DNA from: Tenuifilum sp040752515
Lineage (GTDB): Bacteria > Bacteroidota > Bacteroidia > Bacteroidales > Tenuifilaceae
Direction: 5' to 3'
Length of the DNA stretch: 64,000 bases
NCBI GenBank assembly: GCA_040752515.1
Contig: JBFMGQ010000001.1
Span: 161,627 to 225,626 of the forward strand
The position numbers were made by a program, and so were the translations under genes. The notes below the pieces were generated by a model. That model was not told the DNA's origin. It saw nothing but the letters and a program-made list of their open reading frames with translations, and did not search any database. Positions 18,272-26,711 of this stretch are shown here, piece after piece. Positions within the stretch are counted from its first letter, which is position 1. Every line of letters starts with the position of its first letter.

Positions 18272-18946
18272 ATGAAAATAGAATATTCCATACAATATTC
18301 CAATCGCAAGACACTCAGCATTATTGTTGAGCGTGACAGACGTGTGGTTGTGCGTGCGCCATTAAATACTAGCAAAGAGCTAATTGAAAAAGAAATCAAT
18401 AAAAGAAAGTATTTGTTGTTTCAAAAAATCAACCATCCGCAGAAATACGAAAATCCAAAACCCAGGAAAGAATTTGTATCAGGAGAGTCATTACTGTTTT
18501 TAGGCAAACATTATAAAATGGAAGTTGTTCCAGACGAGATAGAAGGAATCCGGTTTGACAATAAATTCTACATCAGCAAAGCAAATCAGGACAAGGCAGA
18601 ACAACTATTCAGAAAATGGTATGTGAAGCAAGCGGAGGAAAAGATTATTCCTAAAGTAAAATTCCATGCAAAGAATATTGGAGTGAATTACAGAGCCATC
18701 AAAATTCTGGATTTAAAATATCGTTGGGGTTCTTGCACTCCTAAAGACAACATTAACTTTAACTGGCGACTGATTAAAGCACCCATGTATGTTATTGATT
18801 ATATAATTGTGCATGAATTGACACATTTAATCGAACCCAATCACACTCCTGAATTTTGGAATATTGTTTCCGTTCAGTTACCACATTACAACAAAGCAAA
18901 AGACTGGTTAAAAGAAAATGGGCACTTACTTGAGACAGAATTATAG
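18272..18946 (+). CDS. YgjP-like metallopeptidase domain protein (M48/DUF45)
   Basis: The protein carries the YgjP signature: RWGSCTPKDNINFNWRL followed by the zinc site HELTHLIEPNH (HExxH with a further His), in a 224-residue protein of normal family length. No signal peptide or membrane segment is visible, so it is probably cytoplasmic. These proteins are frequently encoded next to type I hsdR genes; the reason is unknown, with a role in R-M protein turnover being only a guess. It follows hsdR by one nucleotide and ends the defence operon. Confidence 0.88.
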   Translation: MKIEYSIQYSNRKTLSIIVERDRRVVVRAPLNTSKELIEKEINKRKYLLFQKINHPQKYENPKPRKEFVSGESLLFLGKHYKMEVVPDEIEGIRFDNKFYISKANQDKAEQLFRKWYVKQAEEKIIPKVKFHAKNIGVNYRAIKILDLKYRWGSCTPKDNINFNWRLIKAPMYVIDYIIVHELTHLIEPNHTPEFWNIVSVQLPHYNKAKDWLKENGHLLETEL

Positions 18947-19149
18947 AACCACCTTACATTGAAAGCATTTGCAAGCATTGCAAATTTAAGTATTCCGCCA
19001 ATGGCGGGTTAAAAACGCATCAAACAACAAGACTATCAAAAATCATAGTGAAATTCAAGAAAGACAAATATTTACAGAAAGGAAAAATAAACATCAGCTA
19101 TAAACGCTGTCTTTTCTTCAAACCAAGTTACTTACTACTTCGAACATGA
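18934..19149 (+). pseudogene. Possible zinc-finger coding remnant without a start codon
   Basis: A frame overlapping the end of the metallopeptidase gene runs open from 18934 to a TGA at 19147. It encodes a C2H2/C2C2-like motif, CKHCKFKYSANGGLKTHQ, followed by a Lys-rich segment. There is no ATG in frame. It may be a decayed gene or a lost C-terminal extension of the metallopeptidase read in another frame. Function is unknown and confidence that it ever was a gene is modest. Confidence 0.3.
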
Positions 19150-19187
19150 TAATTTACGCTTAATTTTTCAATGATAAACTAACTTAA

Positions 19188-19436
19188 ACCTACCATTTTC
19201 AGTTCTCTAATTTGTCGGAACTTGAGAATGACCATTCGGTTATGAACGACACAATAATCTACTCCTTCATAAACGCCGATTCCGTTAATGGTACCAGATA
19301 CAAATACTAAGAATTAACAGATGGAACAACTGAGTTCCTGGGAATTGAGACTTTTACCAGGCTATACCAAATTCAGGATGATTTTATCATATTGGATTTA
19401 CAGACCCGAATGTTCTACAACCAATTGACTATTTAA
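19188..19436 (+). pseudogene. Possible decayed ORF with internal stop
   Basis: One frame reads as two protein-like stretches (about 40 and 41 codons) separated by a TAA at 19308 and ending at a TAA at 19434, with amino-acid content that looks coding (for example NDTIIYSFINADSVNGTRY and FLGIETFTRLYQ). I recognise no family. The flanking 19437-19651 shows nothing I can interpret. Confidence 0.25.
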
Positions 19437-19651
19437 TTAGCTTTAAGTGGGAGATTACCTCAATTACCACTAAAGAACTAAAGATAAATTTACATTGTGT
19501 CTATGCCCCAGCAGGGAGTGCCATTCTAATATTAAAAAGTAACAGTTTTTTATAACGCCTTGAATGCATTGAGGTTTACATTTATCAGGGCTTCACTTTG
19601 AGTAATGGCAATAATCAGAAAGCAAAACTTAAAACCAAACCCATTATAAAC

Positions 19652-20473
19652 CTACATTTCAGAAACATGCGTAAAATGTCTTTTAAACGCATCAGGAATT
19701 ACGGGTTTGCTTTTAAATATGCCAAACACGGTGGAACCGCTGCCCGACATGGAGGCATAAACAGCACCCATGCTGTAAAGCTCTTCCTTAACCCTTTCAA
19801 TTAACGGGTACTTTGGGAAAACGGTTTTCTCAAAATCGTTAGCCAACCTGTTCCGCCAATCGCTTACAGGTAGGTTAACAATGTTGCCTATGGGGGTTTC
19901 CCACGGTTTAGGGTTGCTACCCTCATAGGCTTCCTTGGTGCTAACATGAATACCAGGATTAACCAGTAAAATCCAGTAACCGGTAAGGTCAATATTAACT
20001 GGTTCAAGCAACTCGCCACGCCCCCGACCAATCGATGGAGTATTGGAAATAAAAAAGGGACAATCGCTACCCAGCTCCAAGGCTAAAGCCATTAGCTTAT
20101 CATTGCTTAAAGGCTCCTTCAGAAAAACATTCATGGCCTTTAATGCAAAAGCCGCATCGGCCGATCCCCCGCCCAACCCAGCTCCCATGGGTATCATTTT
20201 ATGCAAGTGCATCTTTACATGAGGCATTCCAAACCTATCGACAAGCAACCAGTAGGCCTTAACACACAGATTGCTATCAGTATCACAGTCGATTCCCAAA
20301 CCACTCTGCGAAAACTCAATGGTATTGGGAGAGCCACCGGTGGCAATAACCTCAAGAATATCGCATAATCCCTTAACAGGGTAAAACAGTGTTTCAATAT
20401 CGTGATAGCCATCGGGGCGCTTTCGCACAATGTTTAGGCCCAGATTAACCTTGGCATTCGGGAACAATATCAT
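19652..20473 (-). CDS. ispE: 4-diphosphocytidyl-2-C-methyl-D-erythritol kinase
   Basis: IspE phosphorylates CDP-methylerythritol in the MEP isoprenoid pathway. The GHMP-kinase ATP loop IPMGAGLGGGSADAA is intact, as is the N-terminal NAKVNLGLNIVRKRPDGYH with the catalytic Lys and the substrate-contacting Tyr-His. I start at the ATG at 20473 (MILFPNAKVNLGL). The frame stays open to 20653, but those 60 residues cross a TAnnTTTG promoter box and repeat-like sequence and do not resemble IspE. The 273-residue product has the usual family length. It is monocistronic, transcribed toward the decayed edge of the defence island. Confidence 0.95.
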   Translation of the reverse strand: MILFPNAKVNLGLNIVRKRPDGYHDIETLFYPVKGLCDILEVIATGGSPNTIEFSQSGLGIDCDTDSNLCVKAYWLLVDRFGMPHVKMHLHKMIPMGAGLGGGSADAAFALKAMNVFLKEPLSNDKLMALALELGSDCPFFISNTPSIGRGRGELLEPVNIDLTGYWILLVNPGIHVSTKEAYEGSNPKPWETPIGNIVNLPVSDWRNRLANDFEKTVFPKYPLIERVKEELYSMGAVYASMSGSGSTVFGIFKSKPVIPDAFKRHFTHVSEM

Positions 20474-20496
20474 GACTGCATGTGCTATTAATGTTA

Positions 20497-20504
20497 CAAA
20501 TTTA
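20497..20504 (-). promoter_or_regulatory. ispE promoter (-7 box)
   Basis: The minus strand reads TAAATTTG, an exact TAnnTTTG, 23 nt upstream of the chosen ATG. Confidence 0.65.
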
Positions 20505-20710
20505 AACAACATAAAGTAAAATAGTTTGTCGGAAAATGTTTTTGTTGGGAGAAAAGGTAATGGGTAAGGATTTGGATCTTCCTCTCGCTTACGCTTGCCT
20601 CCTTCCGCCTGCGGTATTGCCCGCTCGCGTTGCTCGTGAAAGCCATTCCGCACCCCCGCCCTACCACTGGGAGGAGAGAGTGCGGTGGTAGTAAGCCATG
20701 ATTTTCTTTG

Positions 20711-20740
20711 GTTCTTTCTTGTATCAAGACAAGAAAGAAC
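20711..20740. repeat. Perfect 12-bp inverted repeat
   Basis: GTTCTTTCTTGT (20711-20722) and its complement (20729-20740) enclose a 6-nt loop. It lies in the 560-nt gene-free stretch between ispE and the β-barrel gene (20474-21036). It has no clear T-run, so it looks more like a dispersed repeat than a terminator. Confidence 0.8.
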
Positions 20741-20805
20741 AGGCAGCTGGCCCTTTGCGATGGTTTACCCTTTGCGATGCAACGGTTTCCATTGACCCGT
20801 CCCCT

Positions 20806-20892
20806 CCTGTCATGCTGAGCTCCGCCGAAGCATCTCTTTGCACCTTCTCCCCTTATTCTAATGTGATTCCTCGCTGCGCTCGGAATGACAGG
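20806..20892. repeat. 87-bp REP/MITE-like element with terminal inverted repeats
   Basis: The segment is bounded by CCTGTCAT (20806-20813) and its exact inverse complement ATGACAGG (20885-20892). It contains TGCTGAGC and CGAAGCATCTC on one side and ATTCC-TCGCTGCGCTC-GGAAT, a local inverted repeat, on the other. It has no coding capacity. Similar TCATxCTGAGC/CGAAGxATCTC words recur between genes in many Bacteroidota genomes, from general knowledge. A short tandem repeat of GGTTCAC follows at about 20931-20947. Confidence 0.6.
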
Positions 20893-21001
20893 GGGCGTTG
20901 CTTATTGCTCTATCCCGTTTAACGGCTCACGGTTCACGGTTCACGAACCTCTCGTTAACCAATCACTATTTACTTTTTCTGTTCCACAACAAAATAATGG
21001 T

Positions 21002-21009
21002 TACTTTTG
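21002..21009 (+). promoter_or_regulatory. Promoter box of the β-barrel gene
   Basis: TACTTTTG (exact TAnnTTTG) lies 27 nt upstream of the ATG at 21037 and overlaps the in-frame TTG at 21007, ruling out that earlier start. Confidence 0.6.
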
Positions 21010-21036
21010 CATGGTAAGTTTCAAAAGATTGGAGCA

Positions 21037-21702
21037 ATGAAAAGGTTAGGTCTGATCCTTTTATTTTTATCATTACTACTTGACTATAAATGGGCTAACG
21101 CCCAGAAATACAGCTTTGGAGTATTTGCTGACCCACAGCTATCGTGGTTTAACTCCGACACCAAACGCTACGACCCCAATGGCCCGGTTGTGGGCTTGAA
21201 TATCGGCTTTAATGCCGATAGGTTCTTTGCCAAACGGTATGCCTTTGCCTCAGGACTCTCGATTAGCACCCTTGGTGGGAATATCAGGCTTATGCAATCG
21301 ACTTATACCCTGAAAACAATCGATGGCACCTATAACATAGCCATTGGCGATAACATCAAATTAAAATCGCAATACCTTACCATGCCTGTTGGCTTCAAGT
21401 TTAGGACAAACCAAATTGGCTACACAACCTTCTTTGCCAATGTAGGCATTAGCGGAAGCCTCAGAATAAGAAGTTACGCATGGAACGACACCAACAATGT
21501 TTCCCGTGAAACTACCCAGACCGACATGGCATGGGGATTTGCCTCGTATTACCTTGGAATAGGTGGCGAATACTCCCTCGGAGGTGAAAGTGCCATACTG
21601 TTTGGCATAACCTGGAACGATGGTTTAACCCGGATCATCGAACTTCCAAACTCAACCATAACATCGCAAAGCTTTTCAATAAAAATTGGTGTAATTTTTT
21701 AA
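21037..21702 (+). CDS. Outer membrane β-barrel protein (PorT-like/OMP_b-brl)
   Basis: The protein starts MKRLGLILLFLSLLLDYKWANAQ, a Sec signal peptide ending at an Ala-Gln site typical of Bacteroidota. The mature part consists of alternating β-strands with aromatic girdles and a C-terminal strand ending in Phe (FSIKIGVIF), consistent with an eight-stranded outer membrane barrel. The start is set at 21037, where GGAG sits at 21031-21034, giving 221 residues. It lies 18 nt before nadE and may share its transcript. Which barrel subfamily it belongs to, and its function, cannot be said. Confidence 0.8.
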   Translation: MKRLGLILLFLSLLLDYKWANAQKYSFGVFADPQLSWFNSDTKRYDPNGPVVGLNIGFNADRFFAKRYAFASGLSISTLGGNIRLMQSTYTLKTIDGTYNIAIGDNIKLKSQYLTMPVGFKFRTNQIGYTTFFANVGISGSLRIRSYAWNDTNNVSRETTQTDMAWGFASYYLGIGGEYSLGGESAILFGITWNDGLTRIIELPNSTITSQSFSIKIGVIF

Positions 21703-21720
21703 TTACTGGAAATTTACAAG

Positions 21721-23388
21721 ATGAAAGTAGCAGTAGCCCAGCTGAACTATACCATTGGTCACTTTGGCCTTAATGCCGAAAAGATTATTGCCTCGATTGA
21801 AAAGGCCAAAGCGGAAGGTGCACGATTGATTGTTTTTTCGGAACTATCGGTTTGCGGGTACCCCCCCTACGACTTGCTAACCCATAAGCATTTTGTTGAA
21901 AGATGCATTACCACTATTGACCAAATAGCCCTAAACTGCAAAGGCATCTATGCCATAGTTGGCGCACCAAGCATCAACACAAATGCCTCGGGTAAGCTAC
22001 TATTCAACTCAGCCTACCTTCTGGGCGAGGGAAAAGTGCTGGATGTTTTCCACAAAACTTTACTACCCGATTACGATATCTTTGATGAATACCGATATTT
22101 TGAGCCCAACCCTGGTAATTACCGTGTAGCCCAAATTGATGGGATGAAAATAGCCATAACCATATGCGAGGATATATGGGACGATCAGCCCACCACCACA
22201 TCGTTTGCCCGAAGTAAGCTGTACCGCGATGCTCCCATGAATCACCTTTCCAAGCTGAATCCCGATATGGTGGTTAACATCTCGGCATCGCCCTTCAGCT
22301 ACAACGTTGAGGAACGTAGGCTTGAGGTTTTCCGAAGTAACGTGGCTCGATACTCCAAGCCCGTAATCTACGTAAACCAAGTAGGCGGTAATACCGATCT
22401 GCTCTTCGATGGCGGGTCGATGGTGGTGAATGCCAAAGGCGATATAATTTTTAAGCTGAAAAGCTTTGAGGAAGATTTTCAAGTGGTTGAAACCGGTGCC
22501 TTTGATAAAGCCCAACCACTCCCCACCGAAACCCCACCATCATCAACTCAACGGATTGAGCGTATTCACAATGCCTTAGTAATGGGCATAAGGGATTACT
22601 TCAATAAACTGGGTTTCACCAAGGCCACGCTTGGCCTGTCGGGCGGCATCGACTCAGCAGTGGTGTTAGCCCTAGCGGCACAGGCACTTGATGTGAATAA
22701 CCTGAGAGTGTTGCTAATGCCATCGCAATACTCATCGCAGCATTCAATCGACGATGCTGTGGCACTCGCCACAAAACTTGGAGTGCAGTACGATATAGTT
22801 TCCATACAGCCCATTTTTGAATCGTTCAAAACCCAACTAAGCCCCATTTTTATAGGCAAACCCGAAGATATCACCGAAGAAAACATTCAGGCACGTGTTC
22901 GGGGAACCCTGCTAATGGCTATCTCAAATAAGTTTGGGCATCTACTGCTAAACACCAGCAATAAAAGTGAGGCTGCTGTAGGCTATGGAACGCTATACGG
23001 CGATATGTGCGGGGCATTAAGCGTTTTGGGTGATGTTTATAAAACCGATGTTTACCGGCTGGCCAATTATATCAACCGCAACAATGAAATAATCCCTGTT
23101 AACACCATACAAAAGCCCCCATCGGCAGAGCTACGCCCCAATCAGAAAGATTCCGACTCGCTCCCACCCTACGAAATACTGGACCCAATACTTTTTGCAT
23201 ACATTGAGCAAGGCCTCTCAGCCGATGAAATAATTAGTTTAGGCTTTGAAAGCGGCACGGTAAATCGCACAATCCGACTTGTGAACATGAATGAGTATAA
23301 ACGCTACCAGTCGCCTCCAATTCTGAGGGTGTCGTCCAAGGCATTTGGATACGGGCGGAAAATGCCTTTGGTTACTAAATGGAGTTAA
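21721..23388 (+). CDS. nadE: Glutamine-dependent NAD+ synthetase
   Basis: NadE converts nicotinate adenine dinucleotide to NAD+ with glutamine as ammonia source. The N-terminal nitrilase-type glutaminase has the triad Glu41 (FSELSVCGYPP), Lys112 (HKTLLPDYDIFDE) and Cys149 (TICEDIWDD). The C-terminal synthetase has the ATP PP-loop SGGIDS at 307-312 and the later NKSEAAVGYGTLYGD region. At 555 residues it is the short two-domain form common in Bacteroidota. The start ATG follows the β-barrel gene by 18 nt. Confidence 0.96.
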   Translation: MKVAVAQLNYTIGHFGLNAEKIIASIEKAKAEGARLIVFSELSVCGYPPYDLLTHKHFVERCITTIDQIALNCKGIYAIVGAPSINTNASGKLLFNSAYLLGEGKVLDVFHKTLLPDYDIFDEYRYFEPNPGNYRVAQIDGMKIAITICEDIWDDQPTTTSFARSKLYRDAPMNHLSKLNPDMVVNISASPFSYNVEERRLEVFRSNVARYSKPVIYVNQVGGNTDLLFDGGSMVVNAKGDIIFKLKSFEEDFQVVETGAFDKAQPLPTETPPSSTQRIERIHNALVMGIRDYFNKLGFTKATLGLSGGIDSAVVLALAAQALDVNNLRVLLMPSQYSSQHSIDDAVALATKLGVQYDIVSIQPIFESFKTQLSPIFIGKPEDITEENIQARVRGTLLMAISNKFGHLLLNTSNKSEAAVGYGTLYGDMCGALSVLGDVYKTDVYRLANYINRNNEIIPVNTIQKPPSAELRPNQKDSDSLPPYEILDPILFAYIEQGLSADEIISLGFESGTVNRTIRLVNMNEYKRYQSPPILRVSSKAFGYGRKMPLVTKWS

Positions 23389-23440
23389 TCGGCCCCCATT
23401 TAATTTAAAATACTTAGAGTTACGGCTAAAATTATGTTAA

Positions 23441-23462
23441 TTTTATGCTTAATAGCATAAAA
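23441..23462. promoter_or_regulatory. 8-bp inverted repeat over the -33 region of the Crp-family gene
   Basis: TTTTATGC (23441-23448) and GCATAAAA (23455-23462) form a perfect dyad with a 6-nt centre, ending 5 nt before the -7 box. Position and symmetry fit an operator; it could alternatively be a weak terminator of nadE, but there is no T-run. Confidence 0.4.
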
Positions 23463-23467
23463 TGATG

Positions 23468-23475
23468 TATTTTTG
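23468..23475 (+). promoter_or_regulatory. Promoter box of the Crp-family gene
   Basis: TATTTTTG (exact TAnnTTTG) is followed by only eight A before the ATG at 23484, which predicts a transcript with at most a few untranslated bases. Confidence 0.55.
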
Positions 23476-23483
23476 AAAAAAAA

Positions 23484-24191
23484 ATGTCCAGAAGTTCCTA
23501 CAACATCGATATTGAAAGCGTATTCGAGGGCGTATGCGGACTTTTCCCAAACCTGAAGCCCGAAGAGAAGGAGATAATGCGCAACAATATCACCTGTCAA
23601 TACTTCCGTAAAGGTGAGATAATTTACAAGGAAGGGGATACGCCACAGGGTTTGGTGTGCCTTTCGAAAGGGAAGGTTAAGCTCTACAAGGAAGGGGTTG
23701 GTGGTCGCGACCAAATTGTTCGTATGGCCAAACCAATCGGTTTTATAGGATACAGGGCATTATTTGCTGAAGAGAATTACTCGGCTACTGCCGAAGCGCT
23801 GGAGGATTCAGTGGTTTGCATTATTGAGAAAAATGCATTTATGGGAATCCTCAGGAACAATGCGGAACTCACACTCAACATTCTTAAATCGGTTGCCACA
23901 GAGCTGGGTTTCTCAACCAACCGCACGGTAACCTTAACCCAAAAACATATCCGTGGGAGGTTAGCCGAATCGCTAATATTCCTCCGCGACACATACGGGC
24001 TGGAGGACGATGGTAAAACCATTAAGGTTTACCTCTCGCGTGAGGACTTAGCAAACCTATCGAACATGACCACCTCCAACGCCATAAGAACCCTATCGGG
24101 CTTTGCCGAGGAAGGGGTAATCGAACTCGATGGTCGTAGAATTAAGATTCTTGACCATCACAGGCTGGAGCGCATTAGCGATTTAGGATAG
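23484..24191 (+). CDS. Crp/Fnr-family transcriptional regulator
   Basis: This is a Crp-type regulator with an N-terminal cyclic-nucleotide-binding β-roll (about residues 25-125; GEIIYKEGDTPQGLVCLSKGKVKLY) and a C-terminal winged helix-turn-helix (about 165-225; LSREDLANLSNMTTSNAIRTLSGF). Its cysteines do not form the FNR iron-sulfur pattern, and the ligand cannot be told from sequence. It has a TAnnTTTG box only 8 nt upstream and a dyad over the -33 region, suggesting autoregulation. It converges with murF-alr; the two stop codons are separated by one base. Confidence 0.9.
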   Translation: MSRSSYNIDIESVFEGVCGLFPNLKPEEKEIMRNNITCQYFRKGEIIYKEGDTPQGLVCLSKGKVKLYKEGVGGRDQIVRMAKPIGFIGYRALFAEENYSATAEALEDSVVCIIEKNAFMGILRNNAELTLNILKSVATELGFSTNRTVTLTQKHIRGRLAESLIFLRDTYGLEDDGKTIKVYLSREDLANLSNMTTSNAIRTLSGFAEEGVIELDGRRIKILDHHRLERISDLG

Positions 24192-24192
24192 G

Positions 24193-26664
24193 CTATTCCT
24201 GAAAGTAAACCCGCTTTACCCTTTGCGAGATTGATGTGAGCACCTCGTATGCAATAGTTCCCATGGCTTTTGCCATATCGGAAATGGTTGGTTTGTGGCC
24301 AAAAACTATCACCTCATCACCTTCGTGAACATCAACGCCGGTTGCATCGAGCATGCAAGTATCCATGCTAATATTTCCAATGGTTGGCACCAGTGTACCA
24401 TTCAGCATCATGCTGTAGTTGCCGTTACCCAGTAAACGCGATAACCCATCGGCGTAGCCAACCGGAATGGTAACCACCGTGGTAGGCCTATCAACTATGC
24501 CTTTTCGGCTGTACCCTACGGTTTCGCCCGGTTGAATGTGCTTAACCTGTATCACCTTACTCCTTAGCGTACTAATGGGCATCAGCTTGTCGGAAAGCGT
24601 TGGACTTATGCCATACAGGCCAATTCCCAACCGAACCATTTCGAATTGCGCTTCGGGATAACGTTCTATACCTCCAGTATTCAGGATATGCCGTATAGGT
24701 TGATATCCTAAAGCGTCAATCAATGTATTACAAGCCCTATCAAAGGTCTCTATTTGGTGTATGGTAAACTGGTCGTGTTGCGGCTCATCGCTGGCAGCCA
24801 AATGCGAGAAAATACTCTTAACCCTCACCGAATTGGTCGATTTAAGAATGGCTATTAGCTCACTGAGCTGGTCATACGTAAAACCCAGCCTATGCATTCC
24901 GCTGTCAATTTTGATATGAATGCCGTAAGAGCTAACTCCTACCCTATTCAGAACGTTGATAAACTCCTTTAGCCCTGTGATATTATAGATTTCAGGTTCA
25001 AGGTTAAACTCAACCATTAGCTCGTAGGTGCCAAACGACGGATTCAGTACAACGATTGGCAGGGTGATGCCCGCCTCCCTAAGCGAAACGCCCTCGTCGG
25101 TATAAGCCACGCCAAGGTAATCGACCCGCTGGAACTGAAGCAGGTTTGCAATTTCATATGAGCCGCTACCATACGAAAACGCTTTAACCATGGCCATTAC
25201 CTTTACGCCAGGGTTAAGCATACTTCGGTAGTAGTTAAGGTTGTGAGCTATGGCATTCAGGTTGATTTCGAGTGTTGTTCGATGAACCTTTCGTTCAAGA
25301 GCTGCGCTAACCTGCTCAAAATGGAATTTGCGGCTACCCTTAACCAGAATGGCAGCATCGCGAATCTCCTTGCGCTTTAGGTCGAGCAGGAACTCATGGG
25401 TGCTACTGTAAAATTCCGCATCAATCTCAAAGGCGTAATCGTATCGACTTATTTCAGGGCCAATTCCAATGAGCAAGTCTACACCTTTATCCTGAAGCAT
25501 TTGGGCAACCTTTGAGTAAAGCTGCTCAGGAGCGTAACCGCTTTCCAGAATATCGGAAAGAATAACCACATGCTGATCGTGCTGCTTCTGCTGCATCAAA
25601 AAATCGATGGCAATGGCAAGCGAACCCAAATCGGAATTATAGGAGTCGTTTATGATTGAACAACCGTTAATCCCTTCCTTTAATTCCAAACGCATGGCCA
25701 CCGGCTGCAGGCGCTGTAAGCGCACGTCGATATCCTGTGCCTTATACCCCAGAAGAAGCATGGTGGTTATGCAGTGCATGGCATTCTCATACGATGCTGT
25801 ATCGGTAAACGGTATCGATAATGTAAAATCCTGCTGGCTATAGCGAATATTTATTTGGGTTTTACCGGCCTGTCGCTGAATGCTTTTAACCTGCACTTTC
25901 GCGGCAGGGTTTTGCCCCCAAGTAAGTAGCTGGTTCTCGGCCAGCAAGGTGTTTTCCTGAACAATCGAATCGATAACCGAATGATCCTTGCAATATATCA
26001 GCGTTTTTACCTCGCGGAACAGCTTCAACTTCTCGTTAACCTTCTCGTCAATATCGTCGAAGTTTTCCTGATGGGGCATTCCAACGTTGGTAAAAATACC
26101 AATGGTAGGGTCGATAATAGGTTGGAGTTTAACCATCTCGCCGGGTTTCGATATACCCGCCTCAAAAATGGCGAGGTCGAAATGGTTGTCCATTTGCAAA
26201 ACCGAAAGGGGAACACCTACCTGCGAGTTGTAGCTCCGAGGGCTGCGCACAATTTGGTATTCGGAAAAGAGTAGCTGGTTAAGCCATTCCTTAACCACTG
26301 TCTTTCCATTGCTGCCGGTTATTCCAATCACCGGGTAAACAAAGCGGTTGCGGTGGTAGGCTGCAAGTTTTTGCAGGGCATGCAGCGTATCGTCAACCTC
26401 AACAAATGTGGCGTTTGGGTATTTACTGTAATCAACTTCGCCTTTCTCAACAAGGAAAGCCTTAATATTTCGGATACTATATAGTTCTTCGATAAACTCA
26501 TGTGCATTGTGGTTTGGGCCCACCAGTGCAATAAATAGTGAGCCATTGCCCGAAACAGGAACTCTACTATCGGTTATTACGTTGCGTATGGCAAACTCCG
26601 AACTGCCAATTACTTGTCCCTGAACTATTTCGGCGAGCTGAAATGCGGTTAGGTTTATCATCAA
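24193..26664 (-). CDS. Bifunctional MurF ligase / alanine racemase
   Basis: This 823-residue fusion supplies two steps of cell-wall synthesis. The N-terminal half is UDP-MurNAc-tripeptide:D-Ala-D-Ala ligase (MurF), with the ATP loop GITGSNGKT and the MurF central domain. The C-terminal half is a PLP-dependent alanine racemase, with the PLP lysine in MAMVKAFSYGSG, then SIFSHLAASDEP, RLGIGLYGI and VGYADGLSR. In the PLP motif the usual VKADAYGHG is changed to VKAFSYGSG, keeping Lys and Tyr. This fusion is a known trait of Bacteroidota. It starts MMINLTAFQL; either Met is possible. ddl, making the D-Ala-D-Ala substrate, is elsewhere in the window (56293). Confidence 0.96.
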   Translation of the reverse strand: MMINLTAFQLAEIVQGQVIGSSEFAIRNVITDSRVPVSGNGSLFIALVGPNHNAHEFIEELYSIRNIKAFLVEKGEVDYSKYPNATFVEVDDTLHALQKLAAYHRNRFVYPVIGITGSNGKTVVKEWLNQLLFSEYQIVRSPRSYNSQVGVPLSVLQMDNHFDLAIFEAGISKPGEMVKLQPIIDPTIGIFTNVGMPHQENFDDIDEKVNEKLKLFREVKTLIYCKDHSVIDSIVQENTLLAENQLLTWGQNPAAKVQVKSIQRQAGKTQINIRYSQQDFTLSIPFTDTASYENAMHCITTMLLLGYKAQDIDVRLQRLQPVAMRLELKEGINGCSIINDSYNSDLGSLAIAIDFLMQQKQHDQHVVILSDILESGYAPEQLYSKVAQMLQDKGVDLLIGIGPEISRYDYAFEIDAEFYSSTHEFLLDLKRKEIRDAAILVKGSRKFHFEQVSAALERKVHRTTLEINLNAIAHNLNYYRSMLNPGVKVMAMVKAFSYGSGSYEIANLLQFQRVDYLGVAYTDEGVSLREAGITLPIVVLNPSFGTYELMVEFNLEPEIYNITGLKEFINVLNRVGVSSYGIHIKIDSGMHRLGFTYDQLSELIAILKSTNSVRVKSIFSHLAASDEPQHDQFTIHQIETFDRACNTLIDALGYQPIRHILNTGGIERYPEAQFEMVRLGIGLYGISPTLSDKLMPISTLRSKVIQVKHIQPGETVGYSRKGIVDRPTTVVTIPVGYADGLSRLLGNGNYSMMLNGTLVPTIGNISMDTCMLDATGVDVHEGDEVIVFGHKPTISDMAKAMGTIAYEVLTSISQRVKRVYFQE

Positions 26665-26711
26665 AATAATGGAATTGATGGTTGCAATTTACTTCAACAA
26701 ATTTACAAAAT

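Larger units (their letters stand above)
8573..19651. other. Accessory defence island (type I R-M + AbiE + metallopeptidase)
   Basis: Between two core segments (biotin carrier and ispE), six plus-strand genes form one defence cluster flanked by long gene-poor or decayed sequence (8573-9165 and 18947-19651). No integrase, transposase or tRNA is visible at either edge, so the mode of acquisition is unknown. The composition and codon use of the abiE and hsdR genes are more AT-rich than the neighbouring core genes, which favours acquisition by transfer. Confidence 0.65.

Noticed and set aside
9017..18976. 11-bp direct repeats (CATTTGCAAGC at 9017-9027 and 18966-18976) as island attachment sites
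   Set aside because: An 11-bp match between two flanks of several hundred bases is expected by chance in a few percent of cases. The right copy is inside the zinc-finger-like frame, and there is no integrase.
18995..19007. CCGCC-AAT-GGCGG as terminator of the defence operon
   Set aside because: The stem is only 5 bp and no T-run follows; it also lies within the zinc-finger-like frame.
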